Source of the DNA: JAFGNB01 sp050304135
GTDB taxonomy: Bacteria > Fibrobacterota > Chitinivibrionia > Chitinivibrionales > Chitinispirillaceae
DNA: 64,000 nt
Assembly (NCBI GenBank): GCA_050304135.1
Contig: JBNLDC010000005.1
Location: forward strand, 62,001-126,000
Direction of reading: 5' to 3'
The notes beneath the pieces are model-generated. The model was not told the DNA's origin. It was given only the letters and a program-made list of their open reading frames with translations, and did not search any database. Position numbers and translations under genes: made by a program. Each line of letters opens with the position of its first letter. Position 1 is the first letter of the stretch. Shown piece by piece: positions 44,682 to 54,058 of this stretch.

Positions 44682-46421
44682 TCACTCCACCAGAGTAAGA
44701 CTGAGACGGTTGATTTCACTTTCGGCGAATGAGGCTTTCGCACTCTGCGCAGTTCCGTCAAAGTGTTCCCGCACCTTCCACCATGCGGCAATAGCCGCCT
44801 GAGCGGCATCACGTGATGGCGAGGCATCATGAACCACCGACAGATATTTTGCATTGTAAAGTATCGCCAGCCCCTTGCGTTCAGAAGCGGATATGCGTTT
44901 TGAAGCAACAGTGGTCGACTTTTCCGCCATCGCCGCAGCCCGCTTCCACTCTCCCGATTCGTAAAGGCAGCGCGCATAGAGCGCGAAATAGAGTCCGTCA
45001 TTGCTCTTGAACGTGGAGAAGCGTTTGAGCGCCTGAGAGAGCCTGCCTGCCTCAACCATCCGTTGCAGTGCGGCCAGGTGGTCAACCCGTCGTGGTGTGG
45101 AAGGCTTCGCCACCGGTTTCGACTTTTGAGGCGGAGGTGGTGAAACCTGCTTTTCAGAAGCAACTACGGCAGGTTTTTCGGACTCAACCGGTTCTGCCGG
45201 AGTGGATACCACCGACGCCGCCTCGGACGGCTTAGCTTCAGTAGATGTTGTTTCCGGATCCTTTGCAACACCAGACGACGATGCAGTTTCCTTTGCCGGC
45301 AGCATTTTCTCTGCAACCACGGCAGATGCCTGCGGCGGCTCCGCTATTTTCGCATGTTGCACTCTGAAAATCACCACCATCAGAATAATCAGCAGAACAA
45401 CCGCCGGCAACCCGGCAGTCAGAACCGGCATCAGTGGCTTTATCGGAACGAACACATTTCTCTGGGCAACAAAACGCCCCTCAATGTACTGCTGCAGTAC
45501 CTTTTTCGGGTCGTCACTCGAGAGCCATCTGAACTGTGACGTCACCGCTTTCATCAGTTCCGGAATATCCTGCTGGCGGTCTTCCGGCTGAAGCTCCATA
45601 CATTTTGCAACCAGACGATAGAGCCGTTTCGGAAGATTCGCACAGATTTGACTGAGCGGGACATAGTCGTTTGATTTGCGTTTTTCGATTACTTCAAGGA
45701 GCTGTTTTGACGGAAAGGCTCTGGTTCCCGAGAGCATTTCGTAGAGCACTGCCCCGGCGGAGTAAATATCAGTACGGGCATCCACCTGCTGTGACCTGAT
45801 CTGTTCCGGTGCCATATACTGCAACGAACCGGTAACCTTGTTGGGATCGGTATGCAGGGAGACGTTCGTCGGGTTGGCAATACCGAAGTCCATGAGCTTG
45901 ACGACGCCATTGCGGGTTATCATTATATTGGCCGGCTTGATGTCGCAGTGTATAACTCCTTTGCGGCGCCGCCCGTAGAGGCTGAACTCCTCCTGATGTG
46001 CATAGTGAAGCCCTCTGCAGATAAACATCATGATGGCCAGAGCAACCGCAGGGGGGATCGCTCCGTTGGCCTTGATCATCTGCTGGAGACTCATCCCGTC
46101 GATGCGTTCCATCTCGATGAAGGGCAGTCCGTTCCACTCGCCGACCGTATGAATTTCGACAATATTCGGATGATCAAGTTTGGAAGTGATTTTTATTTCG
46201 GTTTCAAAACGCTGAAGATCTTTTTCGGAGAGATTGGGGCGCCAGAGCTTGACCGCACGGTGGATCTCCAGCTTGGGATTCCAGATTTCGTACACTACGG
46301 CGGCACCACCCTCCCCCAAAACAGAGGTAACGAAACCGGACCCGAGTGTTTTCGGTTTCTCCTTGTCCGGCACCGGGTCATTGTGCTGCAACCCGGCGAA
46401 ATAGGTAGGCATTGTATCCAT
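44682..46421 (-). CDS. Ser/Thr protein kinase, PknB-type membrane protein
   Basis: 579 aa. Kinase domain about 28-300: Gly loop LGEGGAAVVYE, Lys58 in AVKLW, catalytic loop HCDIKPAN (Asp160), DFG at 178-180, APEQ at about 204-207. The residue before the catalytic Asp is Cys, not Arg, so it is a non-RD kinase, usually less dependent on activation-loop phosphorylation. An insert (SLYGRRRKG) precedes the loop. One membrane helix at about 335-355, then a Pro/Ala/Ser/Glu-rich linker, then a helical TPR-like periplasmic domain (about 440-579). No phosphatase partner nearby. Confidence 0.9.
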   Translation of the reverse strand: MDTMPTYFAGLQHNDPVPDKEKPKTLGSGFVTSVLGEGGAAVVYEIWNPKLEIHRAVKLWRPNLSEKDLQRFETEIKITSKLDHPNIVEIHTVGEWNGLPFIEMERIDGMSLQQMIKANGAIPPAVALAIMMFICRGLHYAHQEEFSLYGRRRKGVIHCDIKPANIMITRNGVVKLMDFGIANPTNVSLHTDPNKVTGSLQYMAPEQIRSQQVDARTDIYSAGAVLYEMLSGTRAFPSKQLLEVIEKRKSNDYVPLSQICANLPKRLYRLVAKCMELQPEDRQQDIPELMKAVTSQFRWLSSDDPKKVLQQYIEGRFVAQRNVFVPIKPLMPVLTAGLPAVVLLIILMVVIFRVQHAKIAEPPQASAVVAEKMLPAKETASSSGVAKDPETTSTEAKPSEAASVVSTPAEPVESEKPAVVASEKQVSPPPPQKSKPVAKPSTPRRVDHLAALQRMVEAGRLSQALKRFSTFKSNDGLYFALYARCLYESGEWKRAAAMAEKSTTVASKRISASERKGLAILYNAKYLSVVHDASPSRDAAQAAIAAWWKVREHFDGTAQSAKASFAESEINRLSLTLVE

Positions 46422-46660
46422 TGTGACTGCTGCCTGAAAAATCCCTCTGCAATGTAATCGAAACGATTTGAGCGCGGTCGTCCCCAGCTACAAAAATATA
46501 CTGTTTTCACTACTGAAATCAAAACAGAGCTACCTAAGCTTCCCGGACGCTCCAATTAAGCGCTCAACTATCCAATTATTTCTCTACCTCCCGGAATTCA
46601 TGCTGATGCATTTTGAAATCTACCAACGTCGAACATATTTTTAAGGGTTTATCTCTCTTT

Positions 46661-46742
46661 GCGAGGATGGCGGAACTGGTAGACGCGCCAGACTTAGGAT
46701 CTGGTGGGGCGACCTGTGGGGGTTCGAGTCCCCCTTCTCGCA
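46661..46742 (+). tRNA. tRNA-Leu (anticodon TAG)
   Basis: 82-base type II tRNA. Acceptor arms GCGAGGA / TTCTCGC with discriminator A; D arm with GGTAGACGC; anticodon stem CCAGA / TCTGG around CTTAGGA (anticodon TAG, reading CUA and related codons); an extended variable arm; T arm GGGGGTTCGAGTCCCCC. CCA is not encoded. A run of T follows. Confidence 0.95.
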
Positions 46743-46790
46743 TTTTTTTTGTTAATGCAAACTATTAATAGATCCGGAAGGAGAACTCCC

Positions 46791-48074
46791 TTGAAGACAA
46801 CGATTTCTGAGCCGCAGTCCTGGCAGCGCATCGTCAATGTAGAAGTACCCGACGAAGAGATACAGGCTGCATTCGGCGTGAAGCTGAAAAAATACCGTCA
46901 GACCCTGAAGCTTCCCGGTTTCAGACCCGGAAAAGTTCCCGAGGCCCTTATCCGGCAGCGCTTTGGTCCCTCCATCCGTGCCGAAGTTATTGACGATATT
47001 GTTCAGAAAACGTATCGCGAAGCACTCGAGGAAAATAAGATCATGCCGGTGGCCCAGCCGAAAATGACCGATATCAAAGCAGACGAAGGTGCCCCGCTCA
47101 CGTTCAGTATTGAAACCGAAATCGATCCGCCGTTCGAAATTACCGGCTACCGGAAACTTAAGGTGAAAGCCACTCCCAAAAAAATCAAGGACGGTGAGGT
47201 TGACGATGCCGTGAAGAATATCATTGAACGGCTTGCCACCTTTAATGATATAGACCGGCCGGTAAAAAAGGGTGACTTCGTCAAACTTGAGTATCTCAAG
47301 GTGGTTATTGACGGAGAAGAACAATCCGACATTAAAAACCCCACCTATCCGGTTGAGGTGGGCGGCGACAACAGCCTCAAGGAATTTCATAAAGGCGTAC
47401 TCGGGCACAGTGCCGGAGAAACCGTCGATCTGACGATCAAGTTTCCCAAGGATTACTCGGAAGCCAACGTCGCGGGAAAAACCGGAGAATTCACGATCAA
47501 ACTGACCGCCGTGCAGGAAAAGGTGCTCCCGGAAATCAACGAGGAATTCCTGAAGAAGGTGGGCGACTTCGCCGACGAAACGGCAATGCGTGAGAAGATC
47601 AGGGCGGACCTCGAAGCCGAAGAACTCAAACGGGCTAAGGAAGAAGCGCACAACAAGGCAATCGAAGCGCTTATAAAAGAAAATGGTTTTGACGTCCCTC
47701 CCGCCCGGATAGAACAGTTCATTGATTACATGCAGCAGGAGGCCAAACGGTACAAACGACCCGATGAACCTGAGCCCCGGCGCGAGGAACTCGCCGAGCG
47801 GTACCGGGATCTCGCCATCCGCTCGATCAAACGCCAGCGGATTATCGATGCAATCGCTGAAAAAGAGAAAATCCGTCCGACACAAAAAGAGGTTGATGAG
47901 GAGATCGCACGGATTGCTGCCGCCTATCAGCAGGAATTCGAGACACTCAAGCAGACCCTTCGGAAAAATGGCACCACCCTGCGAATCCGCGATGAAATCC
48001 GCGAACGCAAAACGCTCGACTATCTGATCGGGGAGTTTATTCCCGAAGCGGATAAACCGAAAGACGATAAGTAA
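46791..48074 (+). CDS. tig: trigger factor
   Basis: Ribosome-bound chaperone and peptidyl-prolyl isomerase, 427 aa. I place the start at a TTG (46791) seven bases after AAGGAG, because MKTTISEPQSWQRIVNVEVP is the canonical N terminus. The ribosome-docking segment GFRPGKVPEALI (about 43-54) is intact. The FKBP-like domain is about 150-240, with an arm/C-terminal helical domain to the end. Followed by clpP and clpX in the conserved order tig-clpP-clpX. Confidence 0.95.
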   Translation: MKTTISEPQSWQRIVNVEVPDEEIQAAFGVKLKKYRQTLKLPGFRPGKVPEALIRQRFGPSIRAEVIDDIVQKTYREALEENKIMPVAQPKMTDIKADEGAPLTFSIETEIDPPFEITGYRKLKVKATPKKIKDGEVDDAVKNIIERLATFNDIDRPVKKGDFVKLEYLKVVIDGEEQSDIKNPTYPVEVGGDNSLKEFHKGVLGHSAGETVDLTIKFPKDYSEANVAGKTGEFTIKLTAVQEKVLPEINEEFLKKVGDFADETAMREKIRADLEAEELKRAKEEAHNKAIEALIKENGFDVPPARIEQFIDYMQQEAKRYKRPDEPEPRREELAERYRDLAIRSIKRQRIIDAIAEKEKIRPTQKEVDEEIARIAAAYQQEFETLKQTLRKNGTTLRIRDEIRERKTLDYLIGEFIPEADKPKDDK

Positions 48075-48143
48075 CCGGCCAAGTCCCCGCCCTGTACGGC
48101 TAAGCAGCAAACTACCGGCGCGGAGAGGCCTCCAACGGTCTGT

Positions 48144-48171
48144 CAGGGGAACAGTTTCCACTGTTCCCCTG
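48144..48171. terminator. hairpin between tig and clpP
   Basis: Perfect 11-base stem CAGGGGAACAG / CTGTTCCCCTG with a TTTCCA loop, 70 bases past the tig stop. There is no U-tract, so it may be an mRNA-stabilising or attenuating structure rather than a full terminator. Confidence 0.5.
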
Positions 48172-48334
48172 CACGGTTTCGTCAGTTCCGCATAAAAGAA
48201 TTGTATATCCCCCCGGTATCCCCGGTACTATTTTTATATGAACACGTTGCACCGGCGTTCCGGAACCGCTTTGCAATGATCAGGTAGAAGATCGACTCTC
48301 CGGAACGTTACCATTGAAAGAAAGGACCGGCACA

Positions 48335-48919
48335 ATGCCCGTAATTCCGTATGTAATTGAACAGACTGGCCGCGGTGAACGCTCTTATGATATTTACTCG
48401 CGCCTCCTCAAGGAACGTATCATTTTTATGGGTTCCGAAATTGATGATGTTACGGCAGACATTGTAATGGCGCAGCTTATTTTTCTGGAATACGAGGATC
48501 CCGATAAAGATATCACCATTTACATCAACTCTCCCGGCGGGGTGGTTTCCGCAGGCCTGGCGATCTACGACACCATGCAGTACATCAAACCCGATGTGTC
48601 AACCATCTGCATCGGTCAGGCAGCCAGCATGGGTGCGGTACTGCTTGCGGCAGGTACCAAGGGAAAACGGTTCGCACTCCCGCACTCGCGTGTTATGCTG
48701 CATCAGCCGCTCGGCGGTGCCGGCGGGCAGGCCGCCGATATCGCCATTCACGCCAAGGAAATTATTCGTGTCAAGCAGACACTCACCGAGATCATCCAGA
48801 AACATTCCGGGCAGAAACTCGATGTAATTGCCCGCGATACCGACCGGAATTTTTACATGTCGGGCGAGGAAGCCAAAACGTACGGCATCATCGACGACAT
48901 TCTCACGGCAAGGAAGTAA
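48335..48919 (+). CDS. clpP: ATP-dependent Clp protease proteolytic subunit
   Basis: Barrel protease subunit, 194 aa from the ATG at 48335 (AAAGGA eight bases upstream; a TTG at 48314 opens the frame). Catalytic Ser98 in GQAASMGAVLL, His123 in SRVMLHQP, and Asp at about 168-170 in RDTDRNF. The N-terminal VIEQTGRGERSYDIYSRLLKER is classic. Length matches the single housekeeping ClpP. Three bases separate it from clpX. Confidence 0.97.
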   Translation: MPVIPYVIEQTGRGERSYDIYSRLLKERIIFMGSEIDDVTADIVMAQLIFLEYEDPDKDITIYINSPGGVVSAGLAIYDTMQYIKPDVSTICIGQAASMGAVLLAAGTKGKRFALPHSRVMLHQPLGGAGGQAADIAIHAKEIIRVKQTLTEIIQKHSGQKLDVIARDTDRNFYMSGEEAKTYGIIDDILTARK

Positions 48920-48922
48920 CGC

Positions 48923-50176
48923 ATGTCTTCACGCTCACGGTACAGCGGAATCAAATGTTCGTTCTGCGGCAAGAGCCCCGACGAAGTCGGTAAACTCATC
49001 ACCGGACCATCAGTACACATCTGCAACGAATGCGTTGACATGTGCAACGATATCCTTCGCGAAGACAAGAGCGCCGCCGCCCCGCAGACATCACTTGATA
49101 ATCTTCCCACACCGAAGGACATGAAGGAGTTCCTCGACCAGTACATTATCGGTCAGGACGAAGTGAAACAGGGGGTCTGCGTTGCCGCGTACAACCATTT
49201 CAAACGTATAATGTCGCGGTCACGCAACGATGACGACGACGTCGAAATCGACAAGTCGAACATCCTGATGCTCGGCCCCACCGGTACCGGAAAAACACTT
49301 ATAGCACAGACGCTCGCACGACTGCTCAAAGTACCGTTTTCAATAGTTGATGCGACGATTTTCACCGAAGCGGGCTATGTTGGCGAAGATGTTGAGAATA
49401 TGCTTGTCCGACTGCTGCAGGCAGCGAATTACGACGTTCCGAGTGCGGAACGAGGTATCATCTATATCGACGAATTCGATAAAATCGGCCGCAAATCAGC
49501 AAACCCTTCGATCACCCGCGATGTTTCCGGCGAAGGCGTGCAGCAGGCTATGCTTAAAATTCTTGAAGGTACCGTTGCCAGCATTCCACCGAAAGGCGGG
49601 CGCAAGCATCCGGAACAGAATCTCATTCAGGTCAATACCCGTGACATTCTCTTTGTCTGCGGTGGAGCGTTCGAAGGAATCGAAAAAATCATTGAAAGCC
49701 GTATCGGCGACAGCCGCATGGGTTTCAACGCCGAACTCAAGAAGAAGAGTACGCTTAAAATCGGCGATGTACTCCGCAAAGTTGAACCCGATGACCTTAT
49801 CCGGTACGGACTGATCCCTGAGATCGTCGGACGACTCCCGGTGATACTCGGTCTTGATGATCTTGACGAGGAATCGCTGCTTACGATTCTCACCGAAACG
49901 AAAAACGCCCTCTCGAAGCAGTACACCAAGCTCTTCGCTATCGAAGGCATCCGACTGATCATTGCGCGCGATGCGTTGCGGGAGGTCGCGAAAATAGCTT
50001 TCCGGAAAAAAACCGGTGCCCGCGGTCTGCGTACGGTACTTGAATCCGTGCTGATGCCGGTCATGTTTGAAACACCGTCGCGCAACGACATCAAGGAGAT
50101 CATGATTACCCGTGATGTCATCCTGAAAAAAGCGGAACCCCTCTTTACGCTCAAGAAAGACAAGAAGATGGCATAA
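48923..50176 (+). CDS. clpX: ATP-dependent Clp protease ATP-binding subunit
   Basis: AAA+ unfoldase that feeds ClpP, 417 aa. N-terminal zinc finger with Cys12, Cys15, Cys34 and Cys37; Walker A GPTGTGKT (about 114-121); pore loop EAGYVGEDVE; Walker B IIYIDEFDKI; sensor and C-domain motifs (RGLRTVLESVLMPVMFE). Directly after clpP. Convergent with the beta-helix gene, whose stop is three bases away. Confidence 0.97.
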   Translation: MSSRSRYSGIKCSFCGKSPDEVGKLITGPSVHICNECVDMCNDILREDKSAAAPQTSLDNLPTPKDMKEFLDQYIIGQDEVKQGVCVAAYNHFKRIMSRSRNDDDDVEIDKSNILMLGPTGTGKTLIAQTLARLLKVPFSIVDATIFTEAGYVGEDVENMLVRLLQAANYDVPSAERGIIYIDEFDKIGRKSANPSITRDVSGEGVQQAMLKILEGTVASIPPKGGRKHPEQNLIQVNTRDILFVCGGAFEGIEKIIESRIGDSRMGFNAELKKKSTLKIGDVLRKVEPDDLIRYGLIPEIVGRLPVILGLDDLDEESLLTILTETKNALSKQYTKLFAIEGIRLIIARDALREVAKIAFRKKTGARGLRTVLESVLMPVMFETPSRNDIKEIMITRDVILKKAEPLFTLKKDKKMA

Positions 50177-50179
50177 GTA

Positions 50180-51691
50180 CTACGGGAGCTGCAGATGCGT
50201 TCCCGTTTTTCCCTGTTTTGTTCTGAGCAGCAGAACGCCATTTCCCGCATGGCGATTTTTAGCAACCGGACTCCTGCCGATCACTCTGCCATTAAGCTCA
50301 AACATCTCTACATTCGTCTTAGTCCCAGGAGCTGTATTTCCAGCCGAAAACGGCCGCAGGACCGCATCGGGTTTTCCATACTCATCGGCCCCGACATCCG
50401 GACTACCACCTCTGACGGTACCATCGATATCAGTTCCGGCAAGATCCGCCGGCACAGCTGTACCTTTGTCGATCGCTGCGTTTGCGCCTGCCGCAAGGTG
50501 CACGTCACCTCCGGAAACATTCACAAAAAATGAGGCAGGCACACCGGTAACATTACCGGAGAGTTCCCCCTGCGCATCGTTGCGTTCCATGATACGATGG
50601 CTGGTCAGATTGTTGACAATAACGACCCGGGTAGCGGGCCACCGGTATTCAATGCAGTTGAACGGTTCATCACTGCTGTAAACGGTATTGTGATACACCC
50701 CGGTGGTCGCGACGTTCATCAGTTCAATGCCGGTTTCAAGGTGCACCCCTGCTTTGTTGAATATCACATTGTTGCGGATGATTCCGTCGATGTGATCACG
50801 ATACGGTTCCTCACCAGCTCCATCGGGATACGTTCTCACCAGACCATCGGCCGCCTGTTTCATCCCGAACCCGATGGCACGGTAACAGTTTTCAAACCGG
50901 TTGTTCTCGACAACGCTTCCCCTGGAGCGGCTCCAGAAATGGACGGCATGCTCCATGAGTTTCCCCTCGCGCTCGATATTGCGGAAAGTGTTCCACCGCA
51001 CGATCCACCCTTCGCCACCGTGAACATCAAGCCCGCCGGTGTAAAAGTAATCACCCATATCTTCCATGACTGAATTGTCGGTAAATTCAATGAGTGATTC
51101 CTCAAGTACCCCACTGTCGACCCAGCAGGGCGCACTGCTGTTGCCGTTCGAGTTAACCTTGATGAGCTGCTCGCCGCAGTCGTACACATGCAGATTGTGC
51201 ATCACGCACCCGGAAATGGAGTGGTCCGCCGGAGCGTAGAGATGGATTGCATGGTCGCGGGCATGCCGAACGGAGATATCCACTATATGTACCTCAGAAC
51301 CGGAGATGGCGATCACTTCAGGCACGAACCGTTCCCGGTCGAGCGACGATCCGGCTCCCCTGTTACCTTCGAGTATCACGGCATCCCGATTGCCGCTTGA
51401 AGAACGCAGGGTGATACTGTCGGCGGTTATCTGAAGATTTGATTCCACCGGGTACACGCCATCGGCAAGGTACACTGCCGTGTTCGGTGCAACGGCACGA
51501 AGCACCTCCCTGAGATTCTGATCAGGGGTAACGGTAACCGATTGCGTTCGTTCAACCGTATATTCCGGACAACCTGCAACTGCCGGCATTGTCCCACCGA
51601 AAACAATAGCTGCCAATGAGTATACCACCCAGGTTCTAAATCGGATTGAATCTGCAAGTTTGAAACAAACTATGTTATTCCCTGAACCCAT
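50180..51691 (-). CDS. secreted right-handed beta-helix protein
   Basis: 503 aa. Signal peptide (about 18-40, ending AVAGC), a DUF1565-like entry strand (REVLRAVAPNTAVYLADGVYPV), then parallel-beta-helix coils (IVDISVRHARDHAIHLY, SVVENNRFENCYRAIGFG, NGIIRNNVIFNK-type repeats) and a closing motif GSPDVGADEYG. The tail, MFELNGRVIGR...GVLLLRTKQG, resembles a shortened T9SS-type sorting domain. Likely an exported polysaccharide-binding or lyase-like protein; no catalytic residues could be fixed. Confidence 0.75.
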   Translation of the reverse strand: MGSGNNIVCFKLADSIRFRTWVVYSLAAIVFGGTMPAVAGCPEYTVERTQSVTVTPDQNLREVLRAVAPNTAVYLADGVYPVESNLQITADSITLRSSSGNRDAVILEGNRGAGSSLDRERFVPEVIAISGSEVHIVDISVRHARDHAIHLYAPADHSISGCVMHNLHVYDCGEQLIKVNSNGNSSAPCWVDSGVLEESLIEFTDNSVMEDMGDYFYTGGLDVHGGEGWIVRWNTFRNIEREGKLMEHAVHFWSRSRGSVVENNRFENCYRAIGFGMKQAADGLVRTYPDGAGEEPYRDHIDGIIRNNVIFNKAGVHLETGIELMNVATTGVYHNTVYSSDEPFNCIEYRWPATRVVIVNNLTSHRIMERNDAQGELSGNVTGVPASFFVNVSGGDVHLAAGANAAIDKGTAVPADLAGTDIDGTVRGGSPDVGADEYGKPDAVLRPFSAGNTAPGTKTNVEMFELNGRVIGRSPVAKNRHAGNGVLLLRTKQGKTGTHLQLP

Positions 51692-52008
51692 GAGTCGTCT
51701 CCCTGCTAAAGTACCACCTAAGCGCGACAGAATATATTCTATTCCATATAGTATTATCCGATTCAGGACGCAACAACAGAGAATAGTGATTTTCTCTACA
51801 TAAGCGGCAACTGAGATATTCGCCGCAGATTTGACAAAATCGTTAATTGTCCCAACCAGTGCTACTCTTCAGATTTTTCCGATCAAGCGGTAAAAACCAT
51901 CCGCAAGGCAGGCGTTTAAAGGTCGGATTCGATGTAAAGATCGAACCATACGGCAACCGACACGGCAGGTACTATTTTAGACAACATTCAAACAGCGATT
52001 GGTCAACC

Positions 52009-52731
52009 ATGCCGGAATTCATTCGAACACTACTCTACGCACTGCGGGCAGTTCTTTACACCGGAAATAACGTTACTTGTCCGGTCTGCAACCGGTCATT
52101 CCGTCGGTTCATTCCAGGTGGCAATGACCGGCGGCCGAACGCCCGTTGTCCCTCATGCGATGCACTCGAACGTCACCGCCTGTTCGGCTTGTTCCTCAGG
52201 CGCAGGACCTCTCTCCTGACCGGAAATCAGCACCTTCTTCATTTCGCACCGGAACGGTGCTTCAGGCACCTTTTTCCCGTACGTCAGCGAGACAGCTATA
52301 TCACCGCCGATCTGGAATCACCACTCGCCGCGATACATACGGATATCACCAACCTTATTTTTACTGATCAGCAGTTTGATTCGATTATCTGCCTGCATGT
52401 TCTTGAACATATCAGCAGTGATGTCGCAGCACTGGCCGAACTCTACCGGGTGCTCAAACCGGGAGGAGAGGCACTGATCATGACCCCGGTTGATCAGACC
52501 CTTGAGATAACCGAGGAAGACAGAGAGGGTAGTACCGCAGAGGAGCGTACATTGCGATTCGGAGCACCAGATCACCTGAGACTCTATGGGCGTGATTTTT
52601 CTAAACGAATGGTGAATGCCGGATTTTCAGTTGAGGTTGTTGACCTTTACAGGGAACTGGACGAAGCGACCCGGAGGAGACACGCTCTGCTCCCGGAGGA
52701 ATTGATCTACCGGTGCACCAGACCGGCCTGA
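52009..52731 (+). CDS. zinc-ribbon SAM-dependent methyltransferase
   Basis: About 240 aa from the ATG at 52009; the frame is open from a TTG at 51847, but the extra 54 residues do not look like the family. A zinc ribbon with Cys24, Cys27, Cys47 and Cys50 (CPVC, CPSC) followed by LERHRLFGLFL is a known fusion with class I methyltransferases. The fold continues with LHFAPE, FDSIICLHVLEHI and LKPGGEALIMTP. Target unknown; relatives occur in glycan and secondary-metabolite loci. No clear ribosome site. Confidence 0.75.
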   Translation: MPEFIRTLLYALRAVLYTGNNVTCPVCNRSFRRFIPGGNDRRPNARCPSCDALERHRLFGLFLRRRTSLLTGNQHLLHFAPERCFRHLFPVRQRDSYITADLESPLAAIHTDITNLIFTDQQFDSIICLHVLEHISSDVAALAELYRVLKPGGEALIMTPVDQTLEITEEDREGSTAEERTLRFGAPDHLRLYGRDFSKRMVNAGFSVEVVDLYRELDEATRRRHALLPEELIYRCTRPA

Positions 52732-52739
52732 AGATAGGA

Positions 52740-52752
52740 GGGGGGGGGGGGG
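52740..52752. repeat. 13-base poly-G tract
   Basis: Uninterrupted run of 13 G (one A and two more G precede it), eight bases after the methyltransferase stop and about 145 bases before the ATPase start. Such tracts are prone to slippage; here it lies outside coding sequence. Confidence 0.9.
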
Positions 52753-52756
52753 AGAA

Positions 52757-52790
52757 TTTGAAACCCGTCCTTACATCGTTGTTTACCTAC
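52757..52790. repeat. left imperfect copy of a repeat flanking the ATPase gene
   Basis: TTTGAAACCCGTCC followed by TTACATCGTTGTTTACC. The same words, TTTGAAACCCG, then CCTTACACCGTTGTTCACC, return at 54066-54111 on the other side of the ATPase gene, in the same orientation but with about 15 extra bases inside. Confidence 0.6.
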
Positions 52791-52897
52791 GCTGTTCAGT
52801 AGAACCTTCAGTCTCCATGTCATGCATAATTTTTCTCTTTACCCCACTATTACAACATGTATATTTGAAACATAAACTTTCAATTTGGCAGGTTGTA

Positions 52898-54055
52898 ATG
52901 TATAAAAGAGAACTTGAAGCTTCACTGTTTAAACAACTGACCTTTTTCCCGGTGATCGCCATCCTCGGGCCACGCCAATGTGGAAAAACCACCCTTGCGA
53001 AGCAGATAATGCAGCGATATGAAGGGGCACTTTACCTTGATATGGAAAGCCCCTCCGATCTGCGAAAGCTTGATGATCCAGAGTTGTATCTTGACAGCCA
53101 TCAAGGCAGGCTGATTATAATTGATGAAATTCAGCATAAAACAGATCTTTTTCCTGTTTTACGATCGTTTGTCGATAAGACCGAAAGAAAAAGTCCGGTG
53201 ATCGTACTTGGTTCATCATCGCAGGCACTGATTTGTCAGGGAGGAGAATCTCTTGCAGGAAGAATCGCCCTGATGGAACTTTCTCCTCTAACAATAATGG
53301 AGGTGGAAGACAAGCCGATCCGGGTACACTGGTTGCGGGGTGGGTTTCCTGACAGTATTACAGCACCAGACGATGAACTTTCCCGCCAATGGAGAGAGTA
53401 TTTTACAAAAACGCTGCTCGAACGGGACCTTCCCCAACTTGGATTGAGACTGCCTGCGCAATCGCTGTACCGGTTGATGCACCTGCTGGCACATAATCAC
53501 GGAGCATTACTTAATCTGAGCAAAACAGGCGGACTGTTCGGTGTATCTCATACACAAATGAGGACGTATCTCGATTTTCTCCAGGGATCGTTCCTGATCC
53601 GTTCTTTGCCCCCGTTTGACACGAACTTGAAGAAGCAGGTAGTAAAGACGCCGAAAATTTATTTTCGCGACAGCGGCCTGCTGCACTCCATAATGTCAAT
53701 TTCATCGTTCGATGACCTTCTCGGACATACCATTTGCGGAGAATCCTGGGAAGGATTCGTTCTGGAACAATTGGTATCCGCGATCCCGTCGATGTGGCAG
53801 GCAACGTTTTACCGAACCCGTGCAGGCGCCGAAATTGACATAGTGCTGGAAAAGGGATCAAAACGCATCGCCATAGAGTGCAAAATGCATACCGCACCAA
53901 CAGTTTCCAGAGGATTCTGGAATTGCATAGAAGAGCTTGAAATTCCTCCTGAAAATTGCTGGATTGTCTGTCCCGTCAATGAGACCATTCCTTACAAAAA
54001 AGGTATCACCATCGGCGGTGTGCGCCAGGTAATCGAGTATATCAGGAGTATCTGA
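52898..54055 (+). CDS. AAA-type ATPase with DUF4143 domain
   Basis: 385 aa. P-loop GPRQCGKTT (24-32) and Walker B RLIIIDEIQ (about 70-78) form an AAA_14 domain. The C-terminal DUF4143 part includes RDSGLLHSIM, WEGFVLEQL and a PD-(D/E)XK-like AEIDIVLE...AIECK core, which resembles a nuclease site. The ATG at 52898 has AGG upstream. Such proteins are numerous, patchily distributed accessory genes of unclear role. Its surroundings are more A/T-rich than neighbouring genes, and imperfect repeats flank it, suggesting later acquisition. Confidence 0.88.
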   Translation: MYKRELEASLFKQLTFFPVIAILGPRQCGKTTLAKQIMQRYEGALYLDMESPSDLRKLDDPELYLDSHQGRLIIIDEIQHKTDLFPVLRSFVDKTERKSPVIVLGSSSQALICQGGESLAGRIALMELSPLTIMEVEDKPIRVHWLRGGFPDSITAPDDELSRQWREYFTKTLLERDLPQLGLRLPAQSLYRLMHLLAHNHGALLNLSKTGGLFGVSHTQMRTYLDFLQGSFLIRSLPPFDTNLKKQVVKTPKIYFRDSGLLHSIMSISSFDDLLGHTICGESWEGFVLEQLVSAIPSMWQATFYRTRAGAEIDIVLEKGSKRIAIECKMHTAPTVSRGFWNCIEELEIPPENCWIVCPVNETIPYKKGITIGGVRQVIEYIRSI

Positions 54056-54058
54056 ACG

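Noticed and set aside
44466..44732. 88-codon plus-strand frame between the kinase and murA
   Set aside because: Partly antisense to the kinase, no recognisable domain or ribosome site.
46752..48161. 469-codon minus-strand frame
   Set aside because: Antisense shadow of trigger factor; the plus-strand product has all Tig features and a ribosome site.
51847..52008. Upstream TTG start for the zinc-ribbon methyltransferase
   Set aside because: No ribosome site, and the added 54 residues do not resemble the family; kept only as an alternative.
52817..52897. Earlier ATG at 52817 for the AAA/DUF4143 gene
   Set aside because: The extra 27 residues are hydrophobic and unlike the family start; the ATG at 52898 fits.
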